64,000 bases of DNA from Qipengyuania_B thermophila (GCF_004153605.1 NZ_SDSI01000002.1:248001-312000), one strand, 5' to 3'. Positions 1 through 8,020 are shown, counted from the first letter of the stretch. Made by a program: numbers and translations. The notes: a model not told the origin generated them from the letters alone.

Positions 1-343
1 CGATCGCGAGCTTTCCGCCCAGACGTTCCTGCAGATAGGGCGCGGCGGAAATGTGATCGGCGTGGGCGTGGGTCTCGATGAGCCAGGTTACCTTCAGGTC
101 ATTGGCCGTGACGTACTCGATGATTCGGTCAGCCGAGCGGTGAGACGTCCGCCCCGCAGCCGCCTCGTAATCGAGCACGGAGTCGATGATGGCCGCCTCC
201 CGGGTGGACGGATCATGGACGACGTAGGACACCGTGTTCGTCGCTTCGTCGAAGAAGCCGGCAATCGACGGCCGCAGCCGCTGATCAACCTGCGCGCGGC
301 GGATCTGCTCGGCCGCGAGGGAAAGGGAACGATCGGAACTCAT
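1..343 (-). CDS. MBL-fold hydrolase, persulfide dioxygenase-like (3' end outside window)
   Basis: This is the N-terminal 114 codons of a metallo-beta-lactamase-fold protein that continues past base 1. The ATG is at 343. Residues near the window edge read THAHADH, the HxHxDH metal-binding signature, in a context typical of the ETHE1/Blh group (family knowledge): an FDEATNTVSYVV strand, then an IIDSVLDY strand, then the metal motif. ETHE1/Blh enzymes oxidise glutathione persulfide to sulfite in sulfide detoxification, with Fe(II) bound in the MBL site. The gene is divergent from a peroxiredoxin and an ArsR-family regulator across a short AT-rich gap with a palindrome, which suits a sulfide or redox stress locus. 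The assignment to persulfide dioxygenase rather than another MBL hydrolase is inference, because the C-terminal half is not visible. Confidence 0.85.
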   Translation of the reverse strand, partial: MSSDRSLSLAAEQIRRAQVDQRLRPSIAGFFDEATNTVSYVVHDPSTREAAIIDSVLDYEAAAGRTSHRSADRIIEYVTANDLKVTWLIETHAHADHISAAPYLQERLGGKLAI

Positions 344-363
344 GGAAACGATACTCCGCTTAC

Positions 364-376
364 ATAAATCGTTTAT
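364..376. promoter_or_regulatory. AT-rich palindrome, candidate operator between divergent genes
   Basis: The 13-bp palindrome ATAAA-TCG-TTTAT lies in the 71-bp gap between the minus-strand MBL gene (start 343) and the plus-strand peroxiredoxin (start 415). It stands out as AT-rich in a GC-rich region. BigR and other ArsR-family regulators of sulfide genes bind AT-rich palindromes, and an ArsR gene is encoded two genes away, so an autoregulatory operator is a reasonable inference. No binding evidence exists in the sequence itself. Confidence 0.45.
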
Positions 377-414
377 ATGTCTTGTTTTCCAACTGTCAAG
401 TGGTATGAAGCGGC

Positions 415-1086
415 ATGGATCCTGCGCTTTCCATTCCTTCCGACTCGCGTGCGGCGCCGTGTGGCGGGCTGCGGATCGGTGACCATGCTCCCGACTTCAC
501 GGCGCGAAGCACCGCGGGCGACGTCCGCCTGTCGGATTTCCGGGGTCGGTGGCTGATCCTGTTTTCCCATCCGGCGGATTTCACGCCCGTGTGCACGACC
601 GAATTCGTCGCTCTGGCTCGGGAGGCCGATGCCTTCGCGCGGCGGGACTGCGCGCTGATGGCCCTGTCGGTCGACAGCCTGTTTTCGCACTTCGCCTGGC
701 TGCGGCTGATCCGCGACCGGTTCGATCTCGAGGTGCGGTTCCCCATCGTCGAAGATCCCACGCTGGTGATCGGCCGCGCCTACGGGATGGTCGCGCCGCA
801 GGACAGCGACAGCTCCACCGTCAGGACGACGTTCTTCATCGACCCGGACGGCATCATCCGGGCGATGACGTGCTACCCGACCAATGTCGGCCGTTCGGTC
901 CCGGAGATGCTGCGCCTGCTCGATGCGCTGCAGGCGGTCGATGGGGCGCCGGTGCTTGCTCCGGCGAACTGGGCGCCGGGTGAGGCTCTGCTGCGTCAGC
1001 CGAGCGCGACGCTGGAGGATGTGTTCGCAGCCCCGGACCAGACCAGCTGGTTCATGCGCGAGGCGACGGGGCGCACGCGGCCGTGA
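415..1086 (+). CDS. 1-Cys peroxiredoxin (Prx6 type)
   Basis: A 223-residue AhpC/TSA-fold thiol peroxidase that reduces peroxides in the cytosol. The peroxidatic cysteine is C60 in the motif FTPVCTTEF, preceded by the strand RWLILFSHPADF. Length, the long C-terminal part (from about residue 150) and the VRTTFFIDPDGIIR strand fit the Prx6/1-Cys subgroup, in which an external thiol completes the cycle. The start is the ATG at 415; no strong Shine-Dalgarno is visible. It overlaps the following ArsR gene by 4 bases (GTGA), so the two are probably translationally coupled. The divergent MBL-fold persulfide dioxygenase-like gene suggests a role in sulfur or peroxide stress. Confidence 0.9.
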   Translation: MDPALSIPSDSRAAPCGGLRIGDHAPDFTARSTAGDVRLSDFRGRWLILFSHPADFTPVCTTEFVALAREADAFARRDCALMALSVDSLFSHFAWLRLIRDRFDLEVRFPIVEDPTLVIGRAYGMVAPQDSDSSTVRTTFFIDPDGIIRAMTCYPTNVGRSVPEMLRLLDALQAVDGAPVLAPANWAPGEALLRQPSATLEDVFAAPDQTSWFMREATGRTRP

Positions 1087-1421
1087 CGGATGATGCGCTG
1101 GTGGAAGGGCTCAAGGCCGTCGCGCACCCGCTTCGCCTGCGGATCCTCAGGGCGCTGACGGGGGCTGAACGCAATGTCGGGGAGATCGACGCCGTCGCGC
1201 AGATCGGGCAGCCGATGCTGTCACAGCAGCTCGCCGTGCTCCGTGGTGCCGGGCTGGTGCAGACGCGCAGGGAAGCCAAGCTGGTGTTCTACCGGATCGA
1301 CGAAGCGCGCCTGTCCGCACTGTCGCAGATGCTCGACCAGCTGCATGGCGGCTCCGCCGCGCCATCCCCAGAAGTGCGCAGAAACGCGACCGGGGCAGCC
1401 CGGTTCGCACGAATGGCATAG
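1083..1421 (+). CDS. ArsR/SmtB-family winged-helix regulator, BigR/SqrR-like but cysteine-free
   Basis: A 112-residue winged helix-turn-helix repressor. The recognition-helix region reads IGQPMLSQQLAVLRGAGLV and the wing TRREAKLVFYRI, close to the BigR/SqrR persulfide sensors. It starts with GTG inside the stop of the peroxiredoxin gene (GTGA overlap). BigR and SqrR sense persulfide by forming a tetrasulfide between two conserved cysteines. This protein contains no cysteine at all: the first sensor position aligns to Arg in RILRALTG and the C-terminal one falls in LDQLHGG. It therefore cannot use the canonical switch. It probably controls its own operon and the divergent MBL gene through the palindrome near 370. 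Confidence 0.85.
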   Translation: MTDDALVEGLKAVAHPLRLRILRALTGAERNVGEIDAVAQIGQPMLSQQLAVLRGAGLVQTRREAKLVFYRIDEARLSALSQMLDQLHGGSAAPSPEVRRNATGAARFARMA

Positions 1422-1554
1422 CGCTGTTCGGGCTCGACAGGCCCCCGACGTCGTTCACCGCCGCGGAAACGCACCGGCAGCGTTCCGCAATCCTTCTTAC
1501 TTGGTGGTTGCAAGCCGAAGATCGAGGCAGGGAGCCTGCGAGATTTCGGAGCGA

Positions 1555-1634
<80 letters not shown>

Positions 1635-1664
1635 ACACCTTCGGGCGGTGCCGCTGCGATCCGG

Positions 1665-1737
1665 TGGGCCCGGCAGGATTCGAACCCGCGACCTAGCCGT
1701 TATGAGCGGCCAGCTCTAACCGCTGAGCTACAGGCCC
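1665..1737 (-). tRNA. tRNA-Ile2 (anticodon CAT, lysidine type)
   Basis: A minus-strand cloverleaf of 73 nt with acceptor GGGCCTG/CGGGCCC (one G-T pair), anticodon loop CTCATAA and T-loop GGTTCGAATCC. The CAT anticodon with this loop and an acceptor start GGGCC matches the isoleucine tRNA whose C34 is modified to lysidine by TilS to read AUA, rather than methionine tRNAs. After the discriminator A the genome reads CCG, so CCA is not encoded, unlike the neighbouring proline tRNA. Confidence 0.88.
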
Positions 1738-1830
1738 GGTGGAGCCCCGGATCGGCGCTGCGCGTAGCGGGCGGGAGGCGCCATGGCAAGCATGCGCGGC
1801 GCACGACGGCCGCGACACGCCGCCTCCCGT

Positions 1831-3612
1831 TCAGAGGCGTGCCCGCTGAGCAGCCGCGGGCAAGGTCAGCGTCAGCACAGTTCCGTCCCGGCAAAGATCG
1901 CCGCCCACGGACCGGGCTTCCAACCTCGCGAGCCGCAGGGTGAAGCCGGCCCCGAAGAGGCCGTGGTCGATCATGGCCGCATCGAGCTGGAATGCGAGGT
2001 CGAAGGGATCGGGAGCACGGTGAAGCACTTCGGGCAGGCTGCAGGTGAGCATCAGCAGGCCGGCGGCGTGTCGCAGTTCGACATCCACGACCGTGTGCGG
2101 CGGGAGTGCTGCTGTCGCCACCGACAGGATGCGCCACACGAGCATCTCGGCCTCGTCCGGCGGCATCGCGACGGCCGCACCGGCCTGAAGGGTGAGGTCG
2201 ATGCCGCTGCCTTGCGCCTGCAGGGCCGGACGCAGGCGGCGCACGGTGTCCTGAACGATGGTGTCGAGCATCGCCTCGCCGCCGCCGCGCTCTGTCGCGC
2301 CGGCCTCGAGCCGGGCCAGCCGCTCCAGATCGTCGAATCCGGCAAGGATCCGGGCGCTGTCGCTGCCGATCGACGCCGCCACCGCGCGGTAGGCGTGCGG
2401 GGCAGGGCCGGCGACCTGCTGCTGCACCATCTCGGCATAACCCTGGATGGCGTTCACCGGTGTGCGCAGTTCGTGCAGCAGCTGGCGCAGCGCATTCGCC
2501 CGTTCCTCGCGCTGGTCCGCGGCGGACGCGCCAAGGCGGCGGGCGCGGCCGAGGTGATGCCGGTAACGCCCGTGCCGTTCGTCGAAAACGGGGAAGGCGT
2601 CGACAAACCACGCCCCGCCGACGCTGCGTTCGCCGGGCAGGGTCAGTGCGCCGCTGACCGGCTGGTGCTGCCGGAACAGGGAGTGGACATCGCGCGGCGC
2701 GCCGGAGGCAGCGTCGGGGGCACGCCCGGCATCGAGCAACTGCCCCAAGGGCAGGAACATCAGCATGGCCCGCGCCTCGGGAGAGACCCAGGTGATGGTG
2801 CCGTCCTCGTCGGTCAGAAAGTCGAAGGCGGAGAGCCGCTCAGCCTCTGCGCTATCGTCCGGCGGCGGGGTCAAGGGTGCCGCCCCGGCCGAAGAATCGA
2901 CGGTGCGCTCCTCCCGCGCGGCCCGGCGGGCCTGAAAGGTGGCGATCCGCTGCAGCAGGGTGCGGATCTGGTCGTCCCGGCCTGCGGCGGACGATGGCCC
3001 GGCTTCCCGGTCAGGCGCGTCCGCACCGGGATCCGGCGCAGCGCCGAGAGGCGGCGGTGCCGGAGCGCCGCCCGGCGGAGCGAGGCGCGGCGCGGCGTCT
3101 CCCCGCTCGTCGGTGGCCTCGTGGGCGTCGGCACCGGTCTGCTCCTGGTGACCGTCCACGGTTTCGGTGTCCGGCGAGGGGAGGGCGAGGTCATGCACGC
3201 CAAGCTGGTCGAGCAGGTCGCGCACCGACGCGGGCAGATCGTCCCGCAACCTCAGGAAACCGCGCGCGCGCACCGGCAGCTCGGGAATGAGCCGGAGCCA
3301 GTCCGATGCGGGAAGGTCGACGACACCCAGCGCCGATGCGGCCACATCGGCCTCCTGTTCGGCGAGGAACAGCAGCAGGGCCAGATTGCGGTAGCGCCAG
3401 CCGCCTTCGCGGATCAGGGCGGCCCGGTCGCGCGCCGGCAGCACCGTGGCCAGTTCCTGCAGCCGCGCAAGGCCCGCCATCTCGAGGTCATCGAGCGGAT
3501 CTTCCACGCGGTCGCCAAGGAGATCCAGCAGTTGCCGGAACTGCGTGCGCGCGGCTCGCTCGCTCTCGGCTTGCTGTCTCAGCACCGTGGCAAGGCGGTC
3601 GTCGATGTGCAC
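1831..3612 (-). CDS. Histidine-kinase-like protein with PAS-like region and degenerate ATPase domain
   Basis: About 593 residues. A GTG start at 3612 is chosen because GGGAG lies just upstream, ahead of the sequence VHIDDRLATVLRQQ; the frame stays open 40 codons further. The N-terminal third is helical and charged, followed by an Ala/Pro-rich linker. A PAS-like segment (FDFLTDEDGTITWVSPEA) and a clear DHp H-box, LLHELRTPVNAIQGYAEM, come next. The C-terminal ATPase region is degenerate: the N-box position reads WRILSVATAALP without the Mg-binding Asn, no DxGxG box is present, and the glycine-rich lid is reduced to GLFGAGFTLRLARLEA. No transmembrane segment is evident. It may act as a phosphotransfer or docking protein, as ChpT does in Caulobacter, rather than as an autokinase. 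Related orphan proteins are recalled from sphingomonads. It is divergent from the Lrp gene. Confidence 0.85.
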   Translation of the reverse strand: MHIDDRLATVLRQQAESERAARTQFRQLLDLLGDRVEDPLDDLEMAGLARLQELATVLPARDRAALIREGGWRYRNLALLLFLAEQEADVAASALGVVDLPASDWLRLIPELPVRARGFLRLRDDLPASVRDLLDQLGVHDLALPSPDTETVDGHQEQTGADAHEATDERGDAAPRLAPPGGAPAPPPLGAAPDPGADAPDREAGPSSAAGRDDQIRTLLQRIATFQARRAAREERTVDSSAGAAPLTPPPDDSAEAERLSAFDFLTDEDGTITWVSPEARAMLMFLPLGQLLDAGRAPDAASGAPRDVHSLFRQHQPVSGALTLPGERSVGGAWFVDAFPVFDERHGRYRHHLGRARRLGASAADQREERANALRQLLHELRTPVNAIQGYAEMVQQQVAGPAPHAYRAVAASIGSDSARILAGFDDLERLARLEAGATERGGGEAMLDTIVQDTVRRLRPALQAQGSGIDLTLQAGAAVAMPPDEAEMLVWRILSVATAALPPHTVVDVELRHAAGLLMLTCSLPEVLHRAPDPFDLAFQLDAAMIDHGLFGAGFTLRLARLEARSVGGDLCRDGTVLTLTLPAAAQRARL

Positions 3613-3829
3613 GTTGTCTCCCGCTGCATCGGCGGAGCGGCACGGCGGGCGGCCGGTTCTCCGTACCTGTGCCATACCCGTGCGACCGCGGTGACCCCAG
3701 TGCCGCCTCCGCGCTGTTGCAGAACCGGACATGAGGCGGCGAACGGGGTGCGGCGTTCCCTTGCGGGACAGACATCATTCTTTCATAGCGGCGTGCCAGC
3801 CACGCGTGCCACCAGGGTGCAGGGACCAC

Positions 3830-4300
3830 ATGGAACTCGACCAGATCGACCGTCAGCTTCTGGCGCTGCTGCAGGCGAACGGCCGCATCACCAATGTCGA
3901 ACTCGCCGCCCGTGTCGGGCTGACGGCCCCGCCATGCCTCCGCCGGGTGCGGGCGCTCGAGGAGGCGGGATACATCGAGGGCTATCACGCCCGTCTCAGC
4001 GCGCGGCGGCTCGGGGTGGACATCACCGTGCTCGTGCTGGTCAGCCTGCGCAGCCAGGCCGAAGATGTGCTGCGCGCCTTCGAGGAGCATGTCGCCGGCC
4101 TGCCGCAGGTGCGTCAGTGCCACATGGTGAACGGCGAGATCGACTTCATTCTCACGGTCGTGAGCCGCGACCTGACGAGTTTTCAGGCGTTTCTCACCAC
4201 CCATCTGACCAGCGCGCCGGGCGTGGCGAGCGTCAAGACCTCGCCCGTCATCCGTACGGCCAAGGACGAGCCCGGCGTTCCCGTCGAGCTGTTCCCCTGA
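3830..4300 (+). CDS. Lrp/AsnC-family transcriptional regulator
   Basis: A 156-residue regulator. The N-terminal AsnC-type helix-turn-helix (LDQIDRQLLALLQANGRITNVELAARVGLTAPPCLRRVRALEEAGYI) is followed by a RAM/ligand-binding alpha-beta domain (HMVNGEIDFILTVVSRDL). The start at the ATG in 3830 is preceded by AGGG and matches the family N-terminus; an upstream in-frame ATG near 3731 would add an unrelated extension. Such proteins act as dimers or octamers and respond to amino acids. It stands alone between a divergent kinase-like gene and a stress-protein gene, so the target is unknown. Confidence 0.93.
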   Translation: MELDQIDRQLLALLQANGRITNVELAARVGLTAPPCLRRVRALEEAGYIEGYHARLSARRLGVDITVLVLVSLRSQAEDVLRAFEEHVAGLPQVRQCHMVNGEIDFILTVVSRDLTSFQAFLTTHLTSAPGVASVKTSPVIRTAKDEPGVPVELFP

Positions 4301-4388
4301 ACGGGTGAACGGCCCGGCTTGCCGGCAGCAGGCCGGAACGCCGCGCGGGTCCGTCCGTATCTCCGGGACAACCAACTGGAGAACCGAC

Positions 4389-4904
4389 ATGGGCACCCAT
4401 TCCGCATTGTTCGACACCCGCGAGGAGGCGCAGCGCGCCGTCGCCGACCTGCGCGCCGCCGGCGTTCCGGACGATGCCATCTCGATCGTGGCGCATCACG
4501 GCCGCACCACCACGACCAGCGACGTGCACGGCGAAGTCACGGACGAGGAACACACCAACATCCTGCGCGGCATCCTTGGTGGCGGCGCTCTGGGAGCCGG
4601 GCTTGGCGTTGCCGCCCTGGCCATTCCGGGCGTCGGACCGTTTGTCGCCGCCGGCGCGATCGCGGCGTCGGCGGTTCCGGCGGCTGCGGGAACGGGTGCC
4701 GTGCTCGGCGCTCTGGGCGGAACGCTGAACGAGGTGCTCAAGGGCCATGGTGTCAGCGACGAGGACGCGGCCTATTACGGCGACCGGATGCGCGACGGCG
4801 CGGTGTTCGTGTCCGTGCGGGACGACGGCATGGCCGACGATCGCCGCATCGCGGACATTCTGTACGACGCCGGCGGCCACAACGCGTCGCGCGCCCGCGT
4901 TTGA
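4389..4904 (+). CDS. General-stress/low-temperature-induced-type protein with glycine-rich hydrophobic core
   Basis: A 171-residue protein. Residues 1-40 (HSALFDTREEAQRAVADLRAAGVPDDAISIV) match the N-terminal alpha-beta unit of the general stress protein 17M-like family. An Ala/Gly-rich hydrophobic stretch (about 62-115) follows, probably a membrane-associating hairpin. The C-terminus (DAAYYGDRMRDGAVFVSVRDD) is a second alpha-beta unit. A Shine-Dalgarno GGAG sits 7 bases before the ATG. The family is stress-induced in many bacteria but has no assigned biochemical activity. The gene is monocistronic and convergent with accC. Confidence 0.75.
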   Translation: MGTHSALFDTREEAQRAVADLRAAGVPDDAISIVAHHGRTTTTSDVHGEVTDEEHTNILRGILGGGALGAGLGVAALAIPGVGPFVAAGAIAASAVPAAAGTGAVLGALGGTLNEVLKGHGVSDEDAAYYGDRMRDGAVFVSVRDDGMADDRRIADILYDAGGHNASRARV

Positions 4905-4966
4905 AGCGGGAGGGCTGATCTGGCGGCCCGGACGTCCTGCCAATCGCGAGACGTTCGGCCCTCCGG

Positions 4967-6340
4967 TCAGCGGGCAGGAGACGACGAGCCGTCCGTCGCG
5001 CGCTGTTCAAGCCAGCGCTCGAGCCACTTGATCGAGTAGTCGCCGGCCAGCACGTCCTTTTCCTGCAGCAGCGCCTGGTGCAGGGGAATGGTCGTGCGGA
5101 CGCCGCCGATCGCCATTTCCTCCAGGGCGCGCCTCAACCGCATGATGCACCGGTCGCGGTCGCGCCCATAGACGATCAGCTTGGCGATCATGCTGTCATA
5201 GTGGGGGGGAATTCGGTAGCCGGCATAAAGACCGCTGTCGACGCGCACATGCATCCCGCCGGCGGCGTGATACTGCGTCACCTGTCCCGGCGACGGGGCG
5301 AAGGTGAACGGATCCTCGGCGTTGATCCGGCATTCGATCGCATGCCCTTCGAAGCGGATGTCTTCCTGCCGGCAGGACAGATCCTCCCCTTCCGCGATCC
5401 TGATCTGCTCGCGGACGAGATCGATGCCGGTGATCATCTCGGTGACCGGATGCTCGACCTGAAGCCGGGTGTTCATCTCGATGAAGAAGAATTCACCGTT
5501 CTCGTAGAGAAACTCGATCGTTCCCGCACCGCGATACTGCATCCGCCGCATCGCTTCGGCGCAGATCTCGCCCATGCGGTGGCGCTCTTCGGCGGAGAGC
5601 GCGGGCGAGGGCGCTTCTTCGAAGACCTTCTGGTGCCGGCGCTGGAGCGAGCAGTCACGCTCCCCGAGATGGATCGCCTTGCCGCGCCCGTCGCCGAACA
5701 CCTGGAATTCGATGTGGCGGGGGTTGGCGAGGTATTTCTCCAGATAGACCGTGTCGTCGCCGAACGCCGCCTTGGCTTCGCTGCGTGCCTGTCCGATGAG
5801 CGTGGTCAGCGCGTCCGGATGTTCGACGACCTTCATGCCGCGCCCGCCGCCGCCGCTCGCCGCCTTGACGAGCACGGGATAGCCGATCGACGCGGCGACC
5901 CGCTGCGCTTCGTCGAGGTCGGAGATGGCGCCGTCGGATCCCGGCACGAGCGGCAGTCCCAGCGCGCCGGCCGTGCGCTTGGCCATGACCTTGTCGCCCA
6001 TGGTGACGATGTGTTCAGGCTTGGGGCCGATCCAGGTGAGGTTGTGGGCCTCGACAATTTCGGCGAACTGCGCGTTCTCTGACAGGAAGCCGTAGCCGGG
6101 GTGAACCGCGTCGCATCCAGCAATCTCGGCCGCCGCGATGATGTTGGCGATGTTGAGGTAGCTGAGCGCCGCCGGAGGAGGGCCGATGCACACGGCGTGA
6201 TCCGCGAGGCGGACATGCATCGCATCGGCGTCAGCGGTGGAGTGGACGGCCACCGTCTCCTTGCCCATCTCGCGCGCCGCGCGGTGGATGCGAAGGGCGA
6301 TCTCGCCCCGGTTGGCGATAAGGATCCGCTTGATGGTCAT
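4967..6340 (-). CDS. accC: Biotin carboxylase subunit of acetyl-CoA carboxylase
   Basis: A 457-residue ATP-grasp enzyme that carboxylates the biotin on AccB, the first half-reaction of fatty-acid synthesis. The N-terminus IKRILIANRGEIALRI is diagnostic. The glycine-rich ATP loop KAASGGGGRGMKVV, the catalytic region EMNTRLQVEHPVTE and the C-terminal domain are intact, and the length is standard. It is the last gene of the minus-strand run holin-aroQ-accB-accC, 15 bp after accB, an arrangement common in alphaproteobacteria. Confidence 0.98.
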   Translation of the reverse strand: MTIKRILIANRGEIALRIHRAAREMGKETVAVHSTADADAMHVRLADHAVCIGPPPAALSYLNIANIIAAAEIAGCDAVHPGYGFLSENAQFAEIVEAHNLTWIGPKPEHIVTMGDKVMAKRTAGALGLPLVPGSDGAISDLDEAQRVAASIGYPVLVKAASGGGGRGMKVVEHPDALTTLIGQARSEAKAAFGDDTVYLEKYLANPRHIEFQVFGDGRGKAIHLGERDCSLQRRHQKVFEEAPSPALSAEERHRMGEICAEAMRRMQYRGAGTIEFLYENGEFFFIEMNTRLQVEHPVTEMITGIDLVREQIRIAEGEDLSCRQEDIRFEGHAIECRINAEDPFTFAPSPGQVTQYHAAGGMHVRVDSGLYAGYRIPPHYDSMIAKLIVYGRDRDRCIMRLRRALEEMAIGGVRTTIPLHQALLQEKDVLAGDYSIKWLERWLEQRATDGSSSPAR

Positions 6341-6355
6341 GCCGTCGCCCGGGGC

Positions 6356-6865
6356 TCAGTCGATCAGCACGAGCGGCTGGTCGAATTCGACCGGCTGCGC
6401 GTTCTCGACCAAGACGGCCTTCACCGTGCCTGCCCTGTCGGCGACGATCGGGTTCATCACCTTCATCGCCTCGACGATCAGCAGCGTGTCGCCCGCGCTG
6501 ACCCGGTCGCCGGCCTTCACGAACGGCGGCGCTCCCGGCTCGGACGAGAGGTAGGCGGTGCCGACCATCGGCGAACGCACCGCCGCCGCGCTCTCGGCCT
6601 CGCCCGAAGGGTCGCCGGAAGGGGGGGCGCCGGCCGCGCCGGGCGGTGGAGGCGCATGGGCCGATGCAGCGGCCGCAACGGGCGCCAGCATCGGCGCGCC
6701 TGCCGATGCAACCTGCCGGGAGACACGGATGCGCCGCTCGCCGTCGCGCACCTCGATCTCGGTCAGGCCCGTGTCGGCGAGCATTTCGGCCAGTTCGCGG
6801 ACCAGATCGCGGTCGACGCTCATCGGGCCGTTCGGGTCGGGCTTGTCGTCGTGGTGATCGGACAT
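6356..6865 (-). CDS. accB: Biotin carboxyl carrier protein of acetyl-CoA carboxylase
   Basis: 169 residues. The C-terminal biotinyl domain carries the motif EAMKVMN, whose Lys is biotinylated. It is preceded by an Ala/Pro-rich flexible linker (about residues 55-95) and an N-terminal segment (RELAEMLADTGLTEIEVRDGERRIRVSR) typical of AccB. It shuttles carboxyl groups between AccC and the AccA/AccD transferase. The gene lies 88 bp after aroQ and 15 bp before accC on the minus strand. Confidence 0.97.
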   Translation of the reverse strand: MSDHHDDKPDPNGPMSVDRDLVRELAEMLADTGLTEIEVRDGERRIRVSRQVASAGAPMLAPVAAAASAHAPPPPGAAGAPPSGDPSGEAESAAAVRSPMVGTAYLSSEPGAPPFVKAGDRVSAGDTLLIVEAMKVMNPIVADRAGTVKAVLVENAQPVEFDQPLVLID

Positions 6866-6953
6866 ACGCGTGTGCTGTGCTCGCCTTCGATTGTGCGGAA
6901 CTGTGCGCGTCTAGTCCCGACCGGGGCCGCATAGCAAGCGGGAGTGTGACAGT

Positions 6954-7454
6954 TCAGCGACAGGAGGAGCGGCCTGCCTCCAGCCCGGCGGCGAAGGCGA
7001 GGGCGTCGGCGTAGCTGTCCACACCTTTGCCCTTGAACACCGCGCAGGCGCCCGGCTCGACATGCGACTGATGGCGGAACGCCTCGCGCTGCGCGGGATC
7101 GGTAAGATGGACCTCGATGACCGGCGTGCGGATGGCCAGCACCGCGTCGCGCAAGGCCACGGAGGTGTGGGTGTAGGCGGCGGCGTTCAGCAGCACGGCG
7201 TGAACATCGTCGCGATGCGCCTCGTGGAGCCAGTCGATCAGCACCCCCTCGTGATTGGTTTGCCGGACCTCGATCGCGACGCCGAGGTTGCCGGCCTGCC
7301 GGTGAAGCGCCGCGGTCAGCTCGGCGAAGGTGGTGTGACCGTAAAGCTCCGGCTCCCGCTCGCCCAGCAGGTTGAGATTGGGTCCGTTGAGCACGAAGAT
7401 GCGCCGCCGGCGACAATCGCCGGGGGCGGAGGAAGGCCGGGCAGCCTCGATCAT
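6954..7454 (-). CDS. aroQ: 3-dehydroquinate dehydratase, type II
   Basis: A 166-residue type II dehydroquinase of the shikimate pathway, forming a dodecamer of flavodoxin-like subunits. Visible family motifs are FVLNGPNLNLLGEREPELYG (the final Tyr is the active-site base), QTNHEGVLIDWLHEA, LNAAAYTHTSVALRDA and EVHLTDPAQREAFRHQS. The ATG at 7454 overlaps the stop of the upstream holin gene by 4 bases (ATGA), implying translational coupling. The 24 residues before the first strand are a little longer than usual. aroQ-accB-accC linkage is common in alphaproteobacteria. Confidence 0.95.
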   Translation of the reverse strand: MIEAARPSSAPGDCRRRRIFVLNGPNLNLLGEREPELYGHTTFAELTAALHRQAGNLGVAIEVRQTNHEGVLIDWLHEAHRDDVHAVLLNAAAYTHTSVALRDAVLAIRTPVIEVHLTDPAQREAFRHQSHVEPGACAVFKGKGVDSYADALAFAAGLEAGRSSCR

Positions 7455-7861
7455 CCGTCCACCCCCTTGATCTTGCCCCACTGGCGCGCGGCCGTGTAGC
7501 CGAGATAGCCGGTGCCGAACAGGGTGTAGAGCTCCTGCGGCAGGCTGCGCAGGTAAAGCGTCGCCGCGTGCACCGCCCCTTCGGCGGCGGCGGGAGAGAG
7601 CGCGCCGAGCGCGGCGAGCGGCAGCGCGGCCAGAAGGATCACGTACATGGCGTAGAGGAACGCCGGCCGCGCGCGGTTCGTCAGCGGATCCCGCCCGGGC
7701 GCAGGCGAAACGGCGTTGGCGATCCTGCGTGCGAGCGTCGCGAATTCGCGGGTGTCGCCAAGGCGCAGCAGCGCCAGCTTGGCGGCTGCGCGCGCGTCGC
7801 TGCTGTCGACGACACGATCAATGACGGTGGACAGCGGCGGAATGAGCGAGTGCTGTGACAT
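7451..7861 (-). CDS. Holin of the 3-TM gene-transfer-agent type
   Basis: A 136-residue membrane protein. An N-terminal charged helix (PLSTVIDRVVDSSDARAAAKLALLRLG) is followed by DPLTNRARPAFLYAMYVILLA and a C-terminal YTLFGTGYLGYTAARQWGK. From memory, the RARPAFLY and FGTGYLGYTAAR signatures mark the holin family linked to gene-transfer-agent release. Holins permeabilise the inner membrane so that an endolysin can reach the murein. No endolysin, capsid or other GTA gene is in the window. The gene is the first of a minus-strand run and overlaps aroQ by ATGA. Family assignment is fairly secure; actual GTA function is inference. Confidence 0.75.
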   Translation of the reverse strand: MSQHSLIPPLSTVIDRVVDSSDARAAAKLALLRLGDTREFATLARRIANAVSPAPGRDPLTNRARPAFLYAMYVILLAALPLAALGALSPAAAEGAVHAATLYLRSLPQELYTLFGTGYLGYTAARQWGKIKGVDG

Positions 7862-8020
7862 GGGCGTGACTCCGGCGTGATCTGCCTTCGCGCTAGCGCG
7901 GAGCGGCAGAGTAGGAAAACGCTTTTGCTGCCCGCTCCCGCCGATGGAAGACGCTGTGCGGCGGACGTGGCGGCAGCGAAGGCTTGACGGAGTGAGGCCA
8001 AGGCCGCGAAGGGCAGGTTT

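Noticed and set aside
1783..4308. An 841-codon plus-strand frame across the kinase-like gene and the Lrp gene
   Set aside because: It spans two genes on different strands, and its translation shows no domain; the minus-strand product has a genuine H-box.
7862..8020. Possible cobalamin riboswitch in the TonB receptor leader
   Set aside because: A CCCGCTCCCGCC-like tract and GGAGTGAGGCC tempted the call, but the conserved GGGAA-GGTG core and the B12 box could not be lined up; a covariance-model search would decide.
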